Below are positions 1-10,991 of a DNA stretch of 64,000 nucleotides, piece by piece (positions within the stretch are counted from its first letter, which is position 1; each line of letters opens with the position of its first letter). The stretch is taken from positions 1-64,000 of the forward strand of contig JARBJD010000290.1 of the NCBI GenBank assembly GCA_033064195.1, read 5' to 3'. This DNA comes from Blattamonas nauphoetae. Lineage: Eukaryota > Preaxostyla > Oxymonadida. The translations under genes were made by a program, and so were the position numbers. Under the pieces are notes generated by a model. The model was not told the DNA's origin, ran no database searches, and was given only the letters and a program-made list of their open reading frames with translations.

Positions 1-126
1 AATCGGATAAGCAAATCCATGCAGAAAGATGAAACCGGTATGGCAGAAGCAATGAATGAAGGAAACACATCGGTTGCAGATAAAACTCCAGAGGGTGAAG
101 AATACTGCGATTGGAAGAGAAGCTGA
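1..126 (+). CDS. C-terminal end of an unidentified gene
   Basis: Frame 1 is open from the window edge to a TGA at 124-126 and gives 41 hydrophilic residues ending in EEYCDWKRS. Only the tail is present, so the family cannot be named. It is followed within 50 bases by the T-rich start motif of the capsid-like gene and lies on the same strand. It may therefore be another gene of the same virus-like cassette. The evidence is only an open frame plus position, so an accidental frame is possible. Confidence 0.3.
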   Translation, partial: NRISKSMQKDETGMAEAMNEGNTSVADKTPEGEEYCDWKRS

Positions 127-171
127 AACCGAAATAAAGAAGAAGAAAAGAAACTGAAAATAAGCATTATT

Positions 172-192
172 GTTTTATTTTTTGATAAAATG
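172..192 (+). promoter_or_regulatory. T-rich start motif ending GATAAAATG
   Basis: A T run (TTTTATTTTTT) is followed directly by GATAAAATG, and the ATG at 190-192 would start the first capsid-like gene. The same arrangement precedes four other genes of this cassette and resembles ATG-proximal late promoters of large DNA viruses. The promoter role is inferred from recurrence only. Confidence 0.4.
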
Positions 193-1999
193 AACTCATA
201 TAGCATCTGACAAACAAAGAACTGGAGCATCGTCACTGACTGGAAATACCACTGGAAGGATAGAATACACGAGAGATGACATGGGTCAATTCAACAACTC
301 AGGTCCGAACATTTCATTAATTACCTAATGAATGATGGGGCTACAGTACTTCGATTCAAGAATTGAAACCATCAGAGAATGCACGATTCTACACAGGACA
401 AGAGATTATCATTCCACTGACTGGTAATCAAGACATTTGTCAAATCGATGATTCCTTCATTACGTTCACTATGACGGCGACATTGAGACTCAATAATTGG
501 CAAACAACAGCTGGTAAGGTTGGATCGTACATGAATGAGAGAATCTTCATCTTCGTTGGACTCAAGCATTCTGCATCAATCTTTCGTGACCTTACTGTTT
601 CTTCACAACAATCAAAATCATCAGCTCAACAAACAATGATGTATCAATGGGTCTCACATCTACAATATGATCAAACCTAAGAGTCAATTGGAGAATCGAA
701 AACATTGTCACACACCTTGGCAGAATGCATGGAATCATGATGAATCAGTTGCTGGTGTTTATATTCCACTTTCTGCTTTCACAACAACATCTGGAACAGG
801 AGTGTTTCAAGACACTATTGATGTACCAATTCGTGTGTCAATCAATCTTGAAGATCTACTGATATTCTCAGGGATGACTGACTATCAAAATGTCTCTTTG
901 GCGATTTGAAATTGAGTGTGCACATGAATGAAGATGCGTTTGTTTGTTGTTCTGTTAATCCTGAACTCACTTTGAAGATACACTATCATCACTCGTAACT
1001 GGAACAGCAGCAGCACCAACTATTAAAGGCAGCAATTCTCAATTGTATTCAACATCGTCCATATTTTCTGAACAACCTCGTCACCTCATGCACAAAGAAC
1101 TTCGTTCAAATTGGTCAATCATTTCTCAACCAACAGTTACCAAAGACATAGTTTGCTCAACAGCCAATGTCGTGACAACAGAACCAAATTTGTGGATCAG
1201 TACATCTCATTAAACGTCACAAACTATCGGATTGATGATGTGTATTGCATGAGTGTTGGATACAAAATGAAAGATGGTGCGAAAGAATCTGAAGCAGATG
1301 TACACAAATCGTCCTGGAACAATTCCAGCTGAGAAGATATCGTTCTATCCATTTCAGAAGACGCCAACGGCAACAGGAATTGATTGTACTCAGCAAATGG
1401 TAGTGGTGAATGCAAAGGATATTATGCTCCTCTTTCGTCATTATGACAATGAAGTCACTTATTTCCACAATCCAATGCAGAAGAATATCAAGTGACTTTA
1501 CAAAACAGGTACTATCCAGAACAACCGACAACAACTATTGGAGCTCGCTTCTATCAGTTTGCATTATCGACTCTCAATCTCGATTCGTACCTAGCTGTTC
1601 CAGATGATTTGGAGCGATCACTGACGGATTCTCTCGTTGAAGCGAAACTCACTGGTGACGGAACATATCCAAATGAAACAATGACACGAGTTCGTCCAGT
1701 TCATGACAATACTGACTTCCTTCTGTGCTTTCCTACTCAGAAGTGGATGTCCAACAAACTGCAATGATTCGATCAGTTCCAGAGGTGTGAATGCTGCAGT
1801 CACTTTGAGATCACATCCAATTTATCAAGGTAATCTTGACACATACTACCATGTCTACAATCCGAGTCAAAGTGGTGGTGATATGACAACATTTACACAT
1901 CCTCCAGCACCAATATTAGCCACAACTGCAACAACGTGGTGGGTACTACGATACAGCAATGGCGAACCAAAGTTGAGTACTATCCTAATCACACATTGA
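190..1999 (+). pseudogene. Capsid-like structural protein, copy 1 (many frameshifts)
   Basis: Open pieces in several frames (363-680, 667-909, 1274-1495, 1492-1767, 1703-1999) read in order as one beta-rich protein of about 550-600 residues. They align piecewise with the next gene: KHCHTPWQN here against KHCYSLWEN there, GVYIPL against GFYFVPI, and a shared ending with PAPILA...WWVLRYSNGEP against PPPILA...YWLFWIENGQP. The paralogous pair of long beta-rich proteins beside a fibre-type S74 gene suggests a virion shell protein of a Maverick/Polinton-like element. That identity is inference; no diagnostic capsid motif is visible. At least five frame changes make it non-functional. It starts at the ATG behind the T-rich motif and ends at TGA 1997-1999. 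Confidence 0.45.
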
Positions 2000-2060
2000 A
2001 AGCATTACATACAGATTTGTGAATCATGTAGAGACAAAACAGTAAAAGAAAATATTGATA

Positions 2061-2086
2061 TTGTATTTTTTATTTTTCTATAAATG
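2061..2086 (+). promoter_or_regulatory. T-rich start motif ending CTATAAATG
   Basis: TTGTATTTTTTATTTTT runs into CTATAAATG, with the ATG at 2084-2086. It lies between the stop of capsid-like copy 1 and the first codons of copy 2. It is one of five matching sites in this cassette. Confidence 0.45.
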
Positions 2087-3812
2087 AGAAGTATCAGATC
2101 AAATCAATCAAAACCAACATCGACATGAATTGAACAAATTGAAGTGCAATCATATCTGCCAAAACAGTGGATTCCGAACCTCATGTATATTCAATTCAGG
2201 AAGTGCATCCAACAAATCCTCCCATGCCATGCAGAATTGAGACGAGATTGAAGTTCCACTGTGCTATGACGGTCATGATGTGACTGAATTTACGAAGAGT
2301 CATTTGCGTATTGATCTCACGATTTCCGTTCCGTATGACCAACCAACAATGGGAGATGGTTCAGAGACCGCTGGAAGGTACGGAATGTTCTACGGTTACA
2401 AATCATCATCAGATGCGATTCGAGATATGAGACTCGTCGATAGTAAAGGAAACATCATTGACAATTCACTTCAGAATAATCATGTTCACGAATCATTTCT
2501 GTATCACACTTTCAAGTCTCATGAAGAGAAAAACAATATGAAGCATTGCTACAGTCTTTGGGAAAATGTTCAGAGAATGGATCCAAGTGTGTGTGGATTC
2601 TATTTTGTTCCAATATTGCATGCGCCCAAAGGACCATACACTGCTACGAATCCACTGGTTATTCCGTTTGTGAATCTACTTCCTCTGAGTACCTTTGATC
2701 AGTATCCGAATTCGATCTTCGGTAATTTACGTTTGAGATTTCATTTGACAACTGATTCGCTGGTGTATTGTCCCATTCGTGTTTCAACTGTTATTTTAAA
2801 AACTCTTGAGATGATTCGAGATCGATTTCCAGACAAATCAATGACAACTATTGCAGGTCAAGCTAGAATGCTAAACATGGCAGAGAATAAATACTCAACT
2901 CTGACGCAAGAATTCACAAATTGGAAATCCAGTGTTGCAATACGATAGAGCTGTCCATCATACTCAACCATCCACTGGTACTGATGAAATAGTAGCCAAA
3001 TCAACCACTTCAACTGTTTGGTCTTCATCAGTGGATAAAGTCACATCAGTTTGCTACGGATATCAGATCACTGATTCAACGAAACAATCCCTTATAGACA
3101 CATATTCGAAGACTCTTTATGTCATGAAAGCTGAAAGAATTGACACACAATCATTCCAAACAAAAAGCGGAATGCAATGGGAGTAAGATCAAACATCAGT
3201 ATCAAACTTAACAATCTCATGAATCTAATGTGCTTATTCCCAGAAAGACCAAATGAATGTACAGTCTTCAGAAATCCTCATTATGTTGGCTTATTCGAAA
3301 TGCTTGGATCCAACTTCCCTAATTTCCCAATGTCAACTATCTCACCAGAGTTCTATCAAATGATGATGGTGAATGGTGATTTCATTGGTTGTTCAGCCAC
3401 TGAAGAGTTTGAGAATTCCATATGTATGTCACGCAATACAAGCTATTATGGAAAGGAGTTCAAGAGAACGAGGGCAGTTACGGATGCTACTTCATTCACA
3501 TTCATGGTTCCAACAGATCGAAGTGAAATCGCTGGTGGTGAAGAAGGTATCTCAACAGCAGAATCAGTGAATATCGTCTACAGAGGATCACCAATCAATC
3601 AGGGAGAACTCGATCCATATTTCACCTCAACTCCAGAAGGTCCTCCTCCACCTATTTTGGCATTGCATCAGGCTACTTACTGGTTGTTCTGGATTGAGAA
3701 TGGACAACCCAGAGTGCGATATGTCATTGATCGTCGACTTCATGAAGCGTGTGAAGAAGTGAAGAGGTTATTAATGCTTCGCATTTCTAAGATGACGAAG
3801 TCATATTTCTGA
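2084..3812 (+). pseudogene. Capsid-like structural protein, copy 2 (frameshifted)
   Basis: Three frames in series (2280-2948, 2932-3186, 3177-3812) give about 560 residues. Frame changes lie near 2270, 2945 and 3180. The 222-residue first block and 211-residue last block are uninterrupted, so this copy is better preserved than copy 1. It is paralogous to copy 1 along its length, including the ending PPPPILALHQATYWLFW. It has no signal peptide or membrane segment. The family is not provable by eye. A double jelly-roll type capsid of a Maverick/Polinton-like element is my inference, from the paralogous pair, the compact same-strand layout and the convergent fibre gene. A non-viral beta-rich protein remains possible. 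Confidence 0.45.
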
Positions 3813-3824
3813 ATGGAATAAATA

Positions 3825-3855
3825 TGCTATTTTATTTTTGTAGAAAACACAAATG
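3825..3855 (+). promoter_or_regulatory. T-rich start motif before third gene
   Basis: GCTATTTTATTTTTGTAG is followed by a short A-rich stretch and ACAAATG, with the ATG at 3853-3855. It is less exact than the other copies because 10 bases separate the TGTAG part from the ATG. Confidence 0.3.
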
Positions 3856-4258
3856 GTGAAGCGCTATTTCTCAATTCAGAATTCTCACACTGCTCAACTC
3901 CTCCTGATTTTACAAATTCTAGAAATCAAAATATATTCACTTTCTTGACTGCAAACTCATCCATGTGAAAGAAGAAATTAATGGTAACACAACTGTCATT
4001 TCAAAGATATTCCACAGCACATAACAATCCATGGTGATTGGATCCAGACTGATGCATTCAATGATTCATTTGTTGCTTTCTGCAATGAACAGATTGCGAA
4101 GCGAAAAGTGGGAACTAAGCACTCGACAATCAATTGTGAAGATCTGGTTCAAAGACAGTTCTGGTGAACCAATCGAGATGGAAACATCAGAGACAATCAA
4201 TGGAAAAATAATCAGAGAGTATTATGAATTTCTGGTTGATCTCATTTTGGAGTATTAG
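3853..4258 (+). pseudogene. Small unidentified gene of the virus-like cassette (frameshifted)
   Basis: From the ATG behind the T-rich motif to TAG/TAA-ended frames at 4258 there is room for about 135 residues. The start frame closes early. A middle stretch reads ITIHGDWIQTDAFNDSF in a second frame, and the end (KIWFKDSSGEPIEMETSE) reads in a third. It ends 17 bases inside the stop of the convergent S74 gene, a compact tail-to-tail overlap typical of small viral genomes. The family is not recognised. Confidence 0.35.
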
Positions 4259-5294
4259 TCATTGTGTCGATCAGTGAATTATATTTTTGTACAAGTTCAT
4301 TGATGAGTGTCTGTTGTTGTCCGACAATAGAACATAATTCCTGGATTGCTTTCACACAAAAGCACGAGAGTTCAGCATAATCAACTTGAAGACAATCTGG
4401 ATTGGAATCATTTACGACTTCCGGGAATATTTCTTGGATCTGTTGTGCAATCACTCCAATGTGTTTCTTCTCACTTTCCTTCTTCAGACATTCACATTTC
4501 TCTTTGCAGTTCTTCAAGTGTTCTTCATCTGTCTCATTTTCGATTTGCATTGTCACTTTGTTGATCTTCGAGTCGAATGTGTTGAATTGGTAGCGAACTA
4601 TTTCGACTTTATTCAGTTGTTCAAGAACATCGGGGTATGGTTCAATATTTCTTTTTTACTCTTCTGTCTGATAGCTGAGAAAAACTTCCTGTTGTCGATA
4701 TTGAAAACACTCCTGAACCAGTGTCCTCATCGTAGTAATACAAAGCTGGTGAGTCACACGGTGACCACATAATGATTCCATCACCATTGAACTGAATTCC
4801 AGAAGTTTCTGCAATCGATTGTGAGATTGAAATGCCAGACTTAAATGTTGAAGCTGGATATGTTCCTGGATACTTCGGAAGTGATCCTTCTGAGATATTC
4901 CACTTCGCTCCATTCACATTGATCAATCCTCCAATTGTTGGTGTCGTGATCGATCCATTTGTGCTGACTACTTTTTTGGATTGAAGATATCGCTGACTTG
5001 TGTGCTTCTGTTGTCTTCTGAAGTGAGTCAATCACTGCCGAATTCTCGTTGGTTGTTGAGAGATTATGATCAATCATTTTCTCAATCATTTGTGAATTGT
5101 ATTTTTGTCGATTCATTTCTGCTTGCTCTTTCATTGAAATTAAAATTCTTGATTCCCTCATGAACATACGTCACCGGCACATTATTTCTGACATACTCAG
5201 AGACCAGCGAACAGTTCTCTTCTCTCATTGATTCAATTAGTGCTTGTTCTGAACATACTCGACGTCTTTCCTTGTACATCGCAGTTGGATTCAT
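4242..5294 (-). pseudogene. Fibre-type protein with Peptidase_S74 self-cleaving chaperone domain
   Basis: Minus-strand pieces in order are: an N-terminal segment from ATG 5294 with LIESMREENCSLVSEY and PVTYVHEG; a helical middle; a glycine/serine-rich beta part; then the S74 (intramolecular chaperone) domain. That domain shows LSDRRVKK near 4654-4671, GVIAQQIQEIFPEVV, VDYAELSCFCVKAIQEL and a terminal coiled coil. Known S74 domains trimerise fibres of phage tails and of MYRF-type eukaryotic proteins and then cut themselves off with a Ser-Lys dyad five residues apart; SDRRVK keeps both residues. Frameshifts lie near 5090-5165, near 4980-5030 and at a run of six A near 4652. The N-terminal part matches the repeats of the gene at 10992-11585. 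The likely role was a virion attachment fibre. Confidence 0.75.
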
Positions 5295-5325
5295 TTAATA
5301 CAAATTAAAAAAGTCAAAATTAGAT
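5292..5325 (-). promoter_or_regulatory. T-rich start motif of the fibre gene
   Basis: On the minus strand ACTTTTTTAATTTGTATT leads straight into AAATG, whose ATG at 5294-5292 starts the fibre gene. AATTTGTAT next to the start is identical at the gene at 10992-11585, 6 kb away, which ties the two genes to one element. Confidence 0.5.
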
Positions 5326-5377
5326 TTTCTTTCGTTGATTTCTCAGTTTTGGATTTTTCACTGGAATCGAGGATCAA

Positions 5378-5743
5378 TGGGTTCGATCACTGATTTCTCA
5401 AGTGTGCACAATTCGTTCCAATTCTTCGCGTTTCAGATTCTTCTGAACTGTAGGATCATCGTGGTGTGCTTCATTTTTTACTTTTTCCGAACTTTTGCAG
5501 AGATATTTGAGGTTTCACAACCAGGTCCAGATCTCGGTAAAAGTATGCATTCTTCATCATTTCACTCTCATTTTCTTCTTGTTTTAGACTTGTTTCAGCT
5601 GTTTCCGGGCTAATTGTCACTTGTTTATTGCTCATTATTGTTTCGTTTTTGACCTCACTTCCGTCTTCGTTTTCTCGTTGTTTACTGTTTTTAACCACTT
5701 CATTCATGTTTCTTTCTCTTAATCTTGTTTTCAAATTCAACAC
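5378..5743 (-). pseudogene. Unidentified charged protein (one frameshift)
   Basis: The minus frame from 5743 gives 90 Lys/Glu/Asn-rich residues and closes at 5471. Shifting by one base at an A-run near 5485 continues as HHDDPTVQKNLKREELERIVHT to a TGA near 5380. Both parts are hydrophilic and charged, as if one small protein lost its frame. It lies just upstream of the fibre gene on the same strand. No family is recognised and there is no T-rich start motif. An ATG is available near 5707. Confidence 0.25.
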
Positions 5744-6358
5744 ACTAATTCTCGTTTACTGAGTTTTCCGGACTTTTGCAGAGATCTCACTTTCAACGGC
5801 TCACTTCATATCTCGGAATTTTTCCGTAATCTTCATCATTTCACATACTTTTTTGAATCATTTTTGATGTTTTTAAGCAAAAAAGGACCAAACACAAGCG
5901 ACATTTTCACTATTGGTGCCACATTTCACACAGTTTTCACGATCGTCAATTTCCCTCTCAGTTTCATACTTGCCCGTTTTATTGTTGGTTGTTTCGCTTT
6001 CTTTTACTCTGTTTTTGTGAAAAAAGTGATGAAAACTCGACTAAAATGATGTGCTAGTGAAGTGAGAACGGCCCACAAAATGGAAGTGAATTGAGCAAAA
6101 TGAAGAGGAATGATGAACAGATCATATGTGAAATGGGGAGAGAAAGTGATGAAATGAAAGGGACTACAGTCGGTTTTGAAGTGACAAAACGGTCAAAAGT
6201 TGAGAAGTGAAAACATGAAAAGTGACTTTATGAGAGAACTATCCGACAAAATCTCCTCAAAATTCGAGCACACCTTACTCATACCGTGAGAAAGAAGGAT
6301 TTGTAACGAAATTCAGATCAAACAATCCATAGTGTCAAAATGTTGGTGCAAGAGTGTC
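5744..6358. other. No convincing gene
   Basis: AT-rich stretch. A 61-residue hydrophobic plus frame (5864-6049) and an opposing minus frame with a CVKCG motif overlap each other, and neither has a supported start. Before MULE A inserted, this sequence was continuous with 10359 onward. Confidence 0.4.
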
Positions 6359-6367
6359 GTCAGAGGT

Positions 6368-6465
6368 GGGTAAGTATAGAGACAGATCTGATTTTGTATA
6401 CACACAGATCTGTCCGTTGGTATAGGCACAGATCTGCGGTATACACACAGATCTGACCTTTTTGT
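6368..6465 (+). repeat. MULE A left terminal inverted repeat
   Basis: About 95 bp made of reiterated units in which CAGATCTG alternates with GTATACACA or GTATAGGCA. The outermost bases are GGGTAAGT. It pairs with 10256-10349. Confidence 0.85.
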
Positions 6466-6559
6466 CTCTATTTTGGCTTATAATGTGTCTTATATGAATG
6501 AAAAAGACGAAGAATAGATGTAAAAGGATAAAAAGAAGAGTTTCAAGGTAAAATGAGAG

Positions 6560-7890
6560 CGATTGATGAGGCAGTCACGACAACTGTTTCAAAGGGTCGA
6601 TCGCGTTCACGTTAGAAGGATTGGTTTCCCCGCAATATCTTCCGAAAGAATACAGGGAAAATGGTTCATGTTTCGAGCAAGCCTCTTTGTGAGTTTGGTT
6701 GACTCAGTTTCGAAGATCTTTTCGACGATATTTTGGATCACGATCTGGTTCAATTCTGGCTCCTCTTCAATGGCTGTGCCTTGCTTTGTTTGCTCATACG
6801 GGTGATTTGTTGGATCTTACAGTGGCAGAAAGACTGTGATTGCAGATACATGGCATCTAGCTTGTCGGCAACTTTGTTGATCTCGCGTGTCTCTTCTTTC
6901 ACTTCTGCTTTGATATTTTTCTTTTGCATCGCCTCCATTCGGTGCTCCAACTCTTCTAATGTCTCTGTGCCCTCAGTCAACACAGTGTTTGATGCTCGGT
7001 CGCCGATGGCCGCTTGTTGTTCACAACACCTTCTTCGCTCGCGCCGATGATGTGAAGAGCGAGAGAGGATTCGCATCGATGATGGACAAAGTCTTCCGGT
7101 GCAGTGTTGATCCCTCCCCAGACGGTTTCAGATCTTCCTTTCCCTTGCAGTCTGGGCCGAAGGAAGTACCTCCAAACTGATTACCAGGTGGTATTGACTC
7201 TTTGTATTTGTCTTTCTGAGGAAGAACAAATTGGTAGTCGTGTTTGTGCTTGGTTCGTTGTCGAGGTTCATCAGTGAAGATTCTTCGCCGGATTTGGAAT
7301 CAGCAAGTGTGTCCGGTTCGATGTCTTCCTCGACGCCATGTTCTTCCTTGGCCAATATTTTGTCTTCTGTTCATTCCTTTCTTCTCCGCTCTTTCTCTCG
7401 CTTGATCTTGTCGCGCCAGATCAGGACCGACTCTTTTCTCTTCTTGTTGAGGGTATGGATGGCTGAAAGTGTTTGTCATGTATCCTTCGAGAACTTGGAG
7501 TAGGATGGCAGCTTCTTGGTTCATCTTCTTCCCAATTTTCAGCTTTCTTTCGATCTTCGCGCTCCTATTGTGTCTCTACAAATTCAGTGACTTTGGAATC
7601 AAGATCCCGAACTTTCTGAAGAAGAGCAATTAGCTCCTCCTCCTTTTGCGAAGAATATCTCTCATTTTATCGTTCCGAACGCCTTCTGTGTTTTTTCGTT
7701 CTCCAGCTGAGTAAGCGGGACCAGCTGCATATATCCCTTTTCGTTTGTATTATCGAGTTTCTGTGAGGCTTCGAGCAATTCATTGTGATATTTCTTTTCA
7801 AGTGTCTTGTTGTGGCAGGCTTGGAGCTGTTTCCTCTGTTCGTTCACGCGCTGTGTGATTTCCTCTTCCGTTTCTTGTGCCTTTTAGTAT
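6560..7890 (-). pseudogene. Coiled-coil host gene fragment carried by MULE A
   Basis: Read on the minus strand, frames from about 7890 down to 6560 give long charged heptad-rich segments: VNEQRKQLQACHNK, then LARQDQARERAEKKG, then TLEELEHRMEAMQKKN and REINKVADKLDAMYL. A 47-nt intron (6774-6820) is clear. The donor GTAAGAT follows QSFCH and the acceptor GCACAG precedes SIEEEPELNQIV; the splice is in phase and continues to RLARNMNHFPCILS. At least two frameshifts (near 7360 and 7680) suggest decay. This is a cellular-type, intron-bearing gene piece inside a transposon. The protein family is not identified. Confidence 0.5.
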
Positions 7891-8834
7891 CCAACTCAGA
7901 GTAGTCTCTTTGTTCTCATTGGGGTTCAAAAAAGTTGATTAGGGGTAGTTCGCTATCCGTCCGAAATTTGCTCCGATCTTGCTTGATACTCGGACAGCCA
8001 GCAGTTTTCGTTGTTGAGTCCGCCCAGCCAAGTCTCTTGTCCATCCACCCATCGTTAACGTCATTTCTAAATGTGATTCCTCAAACTGCCTCCATATTCC
8101 AACAGATCCTGTCATCGTGAGATTGCAGTTCGAGATCTGATTACCAATTGATTAATGTCATAAAAAATGACGCAGCACGACTAAGTAGGCATCATAATTG
8201 CCGACAACGTTCGTTACGGTTGTATATGGTGAGTAGGAACAGATCTGGAGCGTCATGAAGCACTTTTAAGCTTTTGTTCTCACAAAGCTGTTCAGAAGAA
8301 GAGGAAGAATTGAAATTCGGGACATGGAGGAGTTTGATGCATTTGAGAGTGATTTGGCATTTCGAAAAGCGTGTATTTGCTTGGATCGCGAGTGAAAAGG
8401 AAATTATGGACCCATGCGATCGTATCACTCGAATCTTGCTTTATGTCGAAATATCAAACGGGCATCAAGTGAATTCATCACCGTTTCACTCAATGGCATG
8501 TCGCACAAGTCAATAATATCTTCTGTTGCAAGTTTGTTCTCCCTAAATTTCAAGCCGTTCCAGACCTGATTCAAAAGAAGGTATCGACGAAATGGACTTT
8601 GTTTACAATAGAGAAGCAAAGACTGACATTAGGGATGTATTGTTTTGACGAGGGGGACAAAATGACCCGGGATATAGATTGCATTAGCAATCCAACCATC
8701 TCGTCTTCCACGGCCTTCCACTCCCCTCGCCCGCTGATGGCTTCCACTCTCCTCGCCCGCAAATGGCCTCAGCCCCCTCGCCCTCAATTGGCCTCAGCTC
8801 CCTCGCTCGAAATTGGCTTCCACTCCCCTCGCCC
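7891..8834. other. MULE A interior with weak minus-strand frames only
   Basis: Minus frames at 8425-8619 (NGLKFRENKLATEDIIDL) and 8192-8428 look partly coding. They could be earlier exons of the same captured gene, but no splice junction can be fixed. Confidence 0.25.
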
Positions 8835-9135
8835 TCACACGCAATGCACTCCCCTCCCCCTTCAAACGCAATGCTCTCCCTCCCCTTCAAACGCAATGCT
8901 CTCCCCTCCCCTTCAAACGCAATGCTCTCCCTCCCCTTTAAACGCAATGCTCTCCCTCCCTTTAAACGCAATGCTCTCCCCTCCCCTTCAAACGCAATGC
9001 TCTCCCCTCCCCTCCCCTTCAAACGCAATGCTCTCCCTCCCCTTCAAACCCAATGCTCTCCTCTCCCCTTCAAACGCAATGCTCTCCCCTCCCCTTCAAA
9101 CGCAATGCTCTCCCTCCCCTTCAAACGCAATGCCT
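8835..9135. repeat. Minisatellite, unit of about 25 bp
   Basis: Roughly eleven imperfect copies of a unit containing TTCAAACGCAATGCTCTC with runs of CCCTCC between. Unit length varies from about 20 to 30 bases. It lies inside MULE A and opens long Pro/Ser-rich frames in several phases that are by-products of the repeat. Confidence 0.85.
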
Positions 9136-9652
9136 TCCCATCAACTCAAACACTGTTCCATCCAAGCAGTTTCCTCCTCGGAAGGTTCGGATCTCCTCAA
9201 CCAAATCGTCCCCACTCGCCACCCCATCTCATGTTTTTCTACTGGACCTACGCCTAGTCCTGGAAACACGAATTCATGATGATTGAACTGCCAGAAAGGA
9301 AGTCACCAACAAAGCTGCTCTCCCTCTCGCCGATCTGGTGACAGGAGTTGGAAATATTGCAACTTTTGCAGATTGCGAAAAGAAATCGCACTCCTCCGAG
9401 AATATTCACCTAAAGTTGACATACTACCAGATCTCAGAATGTTGGAAATCGAAATCAACGGATTCAGAGACATTCCATCCTCACAAGTGGAGGAGGTCAA
9501 CAATCGTACAACATCCTTTGTATAAACGTGCGAAGAACATCACCGGACTTATTGTGGAGTTCGAGAGCGGTTCAGACATCCTCCACCACCCGTGTCTTGT
9601 TTGGGGTGCTACAGCAGGTGAAGAGGTATGATTTGGTCGACCAGCGGGTTAT

Positions 9653-10054
9653 GTGGCCGATGGAGGAATCAGCACCGATCATAGCGGAGAACGAGCGCCG
9701 GACTCAAGCTGGGGAATGGTCAGAGTGGGAAACAGCAGAAATCAAGCAAATCACACAAGAAAAGCAGCAGCGATGGATAATGAGGAGGATAAAGAAGAAG
9801 AACAATCTGAAATCCTTGCAGAAGACGACATTGAAGGTGAACAATCTGAAGAAGAACCATCGCCTGCTCCGACCAACCACAGAGCACTCGCATCTCGCCG
9901 AAACACCTCCAGCCCCACCAAACACCCTCCCCAACCTCAGACACTCCCGCAACTCCCTATTTCTCCCCTCTCAACCCCTGTCGCCCTTTCTCCGATCCTC
10001 GCATTCGCCACCACTCCTGCACAACACCGCGTCATCAACAAAACTATGACATGA
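9653..10054 (+). CDS. Acidic and proline-rich frame in MULE A (uncertain)
   Basis: ATG-started frame of 133 residues. It has an acidic block (DNEEDKEEEQSEILAEDD and repeats of EEEQSE) around residues 42-70, followed by a Pro/Ser/Thr-rich tail. It may be the last exon of a longer gene, because plausible coding (DLVTGVGNIATFADCEK) lies upstream near 9340 in another frame. An acidic stretch of similar composition occurs in MULE C. No function can be given. Confidence 0.25.
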   Translation: MADGGISTDHSGERAPDSSWGMVRVGNSRNQANHTRKAAAMDNEEDKEEEQSEILAEDDIEGEQSEEEPSPAPTNHRALASRRNTSSPTKHPPQPQTLPQLPISPLSTPVALSPILAFATTPAQHRVINKTMT

Positions 10055-10255
10055 ATCCTCCCTCATATCCGATCGCTGTCATCCCTCACCTCACCTTGTC
10101 ACACCTGAGATGCGTTTTGAACTTATTGTGGCTAGATCAGTTCCTCTGGTCCAACTTTTTCGACAGTTGTGGTTTTAAAGGGGGTAGAGGGACATACAAT
10201 TTGTTTTGTTGATAAATCAGAGAAGAAATGTGTGAAATAGTCGAAAATTATGAAC

Positions 10256-10349
10256 ATATTGACAGATCTGTGTGTATCCGACAGATCTGTGCGTATACCA
10301 AATTTAGATCTGTGTGTATACAAAATCAGATCTGTCTCTATACATACCC
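10256..10349 (-). repeat. MULE A right terminal inverted repeat
   Basis: Inverse of 6368-6465, with the same alternation of CAGATCTG-type cores and GTATACNCA units, ending in ATACCC against the 9-bp duplication at 10350-10358. Confidence 0.85.
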
Positions 10350-10358
10350 GTCAGAGGT

Positions 10359-10991
10359 GTGATCGAAGAACCGACAAAATGAAACTAAGGAAATGCACTA
10401 TACGTCTCGCGTCGACTTATGTTCGTTAAAATGATGCAATAACGGAGTAAATGAAGTGAAAGTAGTGAAATGTGAAAATTCATGAAAAAGTGTCCGAATG
10501 TAGAGGTGACAAAAGTTTTCAGAGATGAATGACACAAAAAGACGCCAACTAGCGTTTTCACACCCAAAAACACCATAAGACGACGAAAAGTGATCAAAAG
10601 GACATAGTCCCGAACGTCCATACCTTTTCTAAAAAAATCTCAAAAAACGCGAAAAAACCTCAATGGGTCGGATCAAACCAAAAATCTCAGAAGTGCTTTT
10701 TATCGAAAATCCTACCTTTCAAAATGATTTCCGTCGCAATCAAACGTGTTTGAACACAATTTGAGCGATAAAGCAGTTCATAGTAGCAAAATCCGAACAT
10801 CGACTTTTTGGTCACTTTTCGACCTAAGTTCAGTACGTAACTCCACGAATTCCCAACCGATTTTCATCGGGATTGTTTTGATCGATGACCGAAAGTGTCC
10901 GCGAGATTGTAGAATTTTTTGCAGAATTTTTCGAAATGGTTATCATGTTGGATTTCAGTGATTTGTGGTCAAAAATAGATTTTCAGTAGTT
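10359..10991. other. No gene seen
   Basis: AT-rich sequence with short frames on both strands and no start motif, splice pattern or repeat. It was joined to 6358 before MULE A inserted. Confidence 0.4.

Larger units (their letters stand above)
6368..10349. mobile_element. MULE A: Mutator-like element with 9-bp target duplication
   Basis: The element begins GGGTAAGTATAGAG and ends with the inverse of GGGTATGTATAGAG. It is flanked on both sides by the perfect 9-bp repeat GTCAGAGGT (6359-6367 and 10350-10358). Nine-base duplications are the signature of Mutator-type transposases. Each terminal inverted repeat carries four CAGATCT-type palindromic cores. The 3,982-bp interior shows no transposase that I can recognise. 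It holds a minus-strand coiled-coil gene piece with an intron, a pyrimidine-rich minisatellite and a plus-strand acidic/proline-rich frame. It therefore looks like a non-autonomous, gene-carrying (Pack-MULE-like) element. It sits inside the virus-like cassette. Confidence 0.85.

Noticed and set aside
5864-6049. 61-residue hydrophobic plus frame as a membrane protein
   Set aside because: It overlaps an opposing frame, lacks the cassette start motif and has no neighbouring support; AT-rich DNA gives such frames easily.
8425-8619. Faint resemblance of a minus frame to a small respiratory-chain subunit
   Set aside because: Only scattered residues agree, the flanking frame does not continue the family, and an oxymonad would not be expected to have the complex.
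8599-9279. 226-residue Pro/Ser-rich plus frame and its 164-residue neighbour
   Set aside because: Both are readings of the 25-bp minisatellite in different phases; no start context or non-repeat domain supports a gene.
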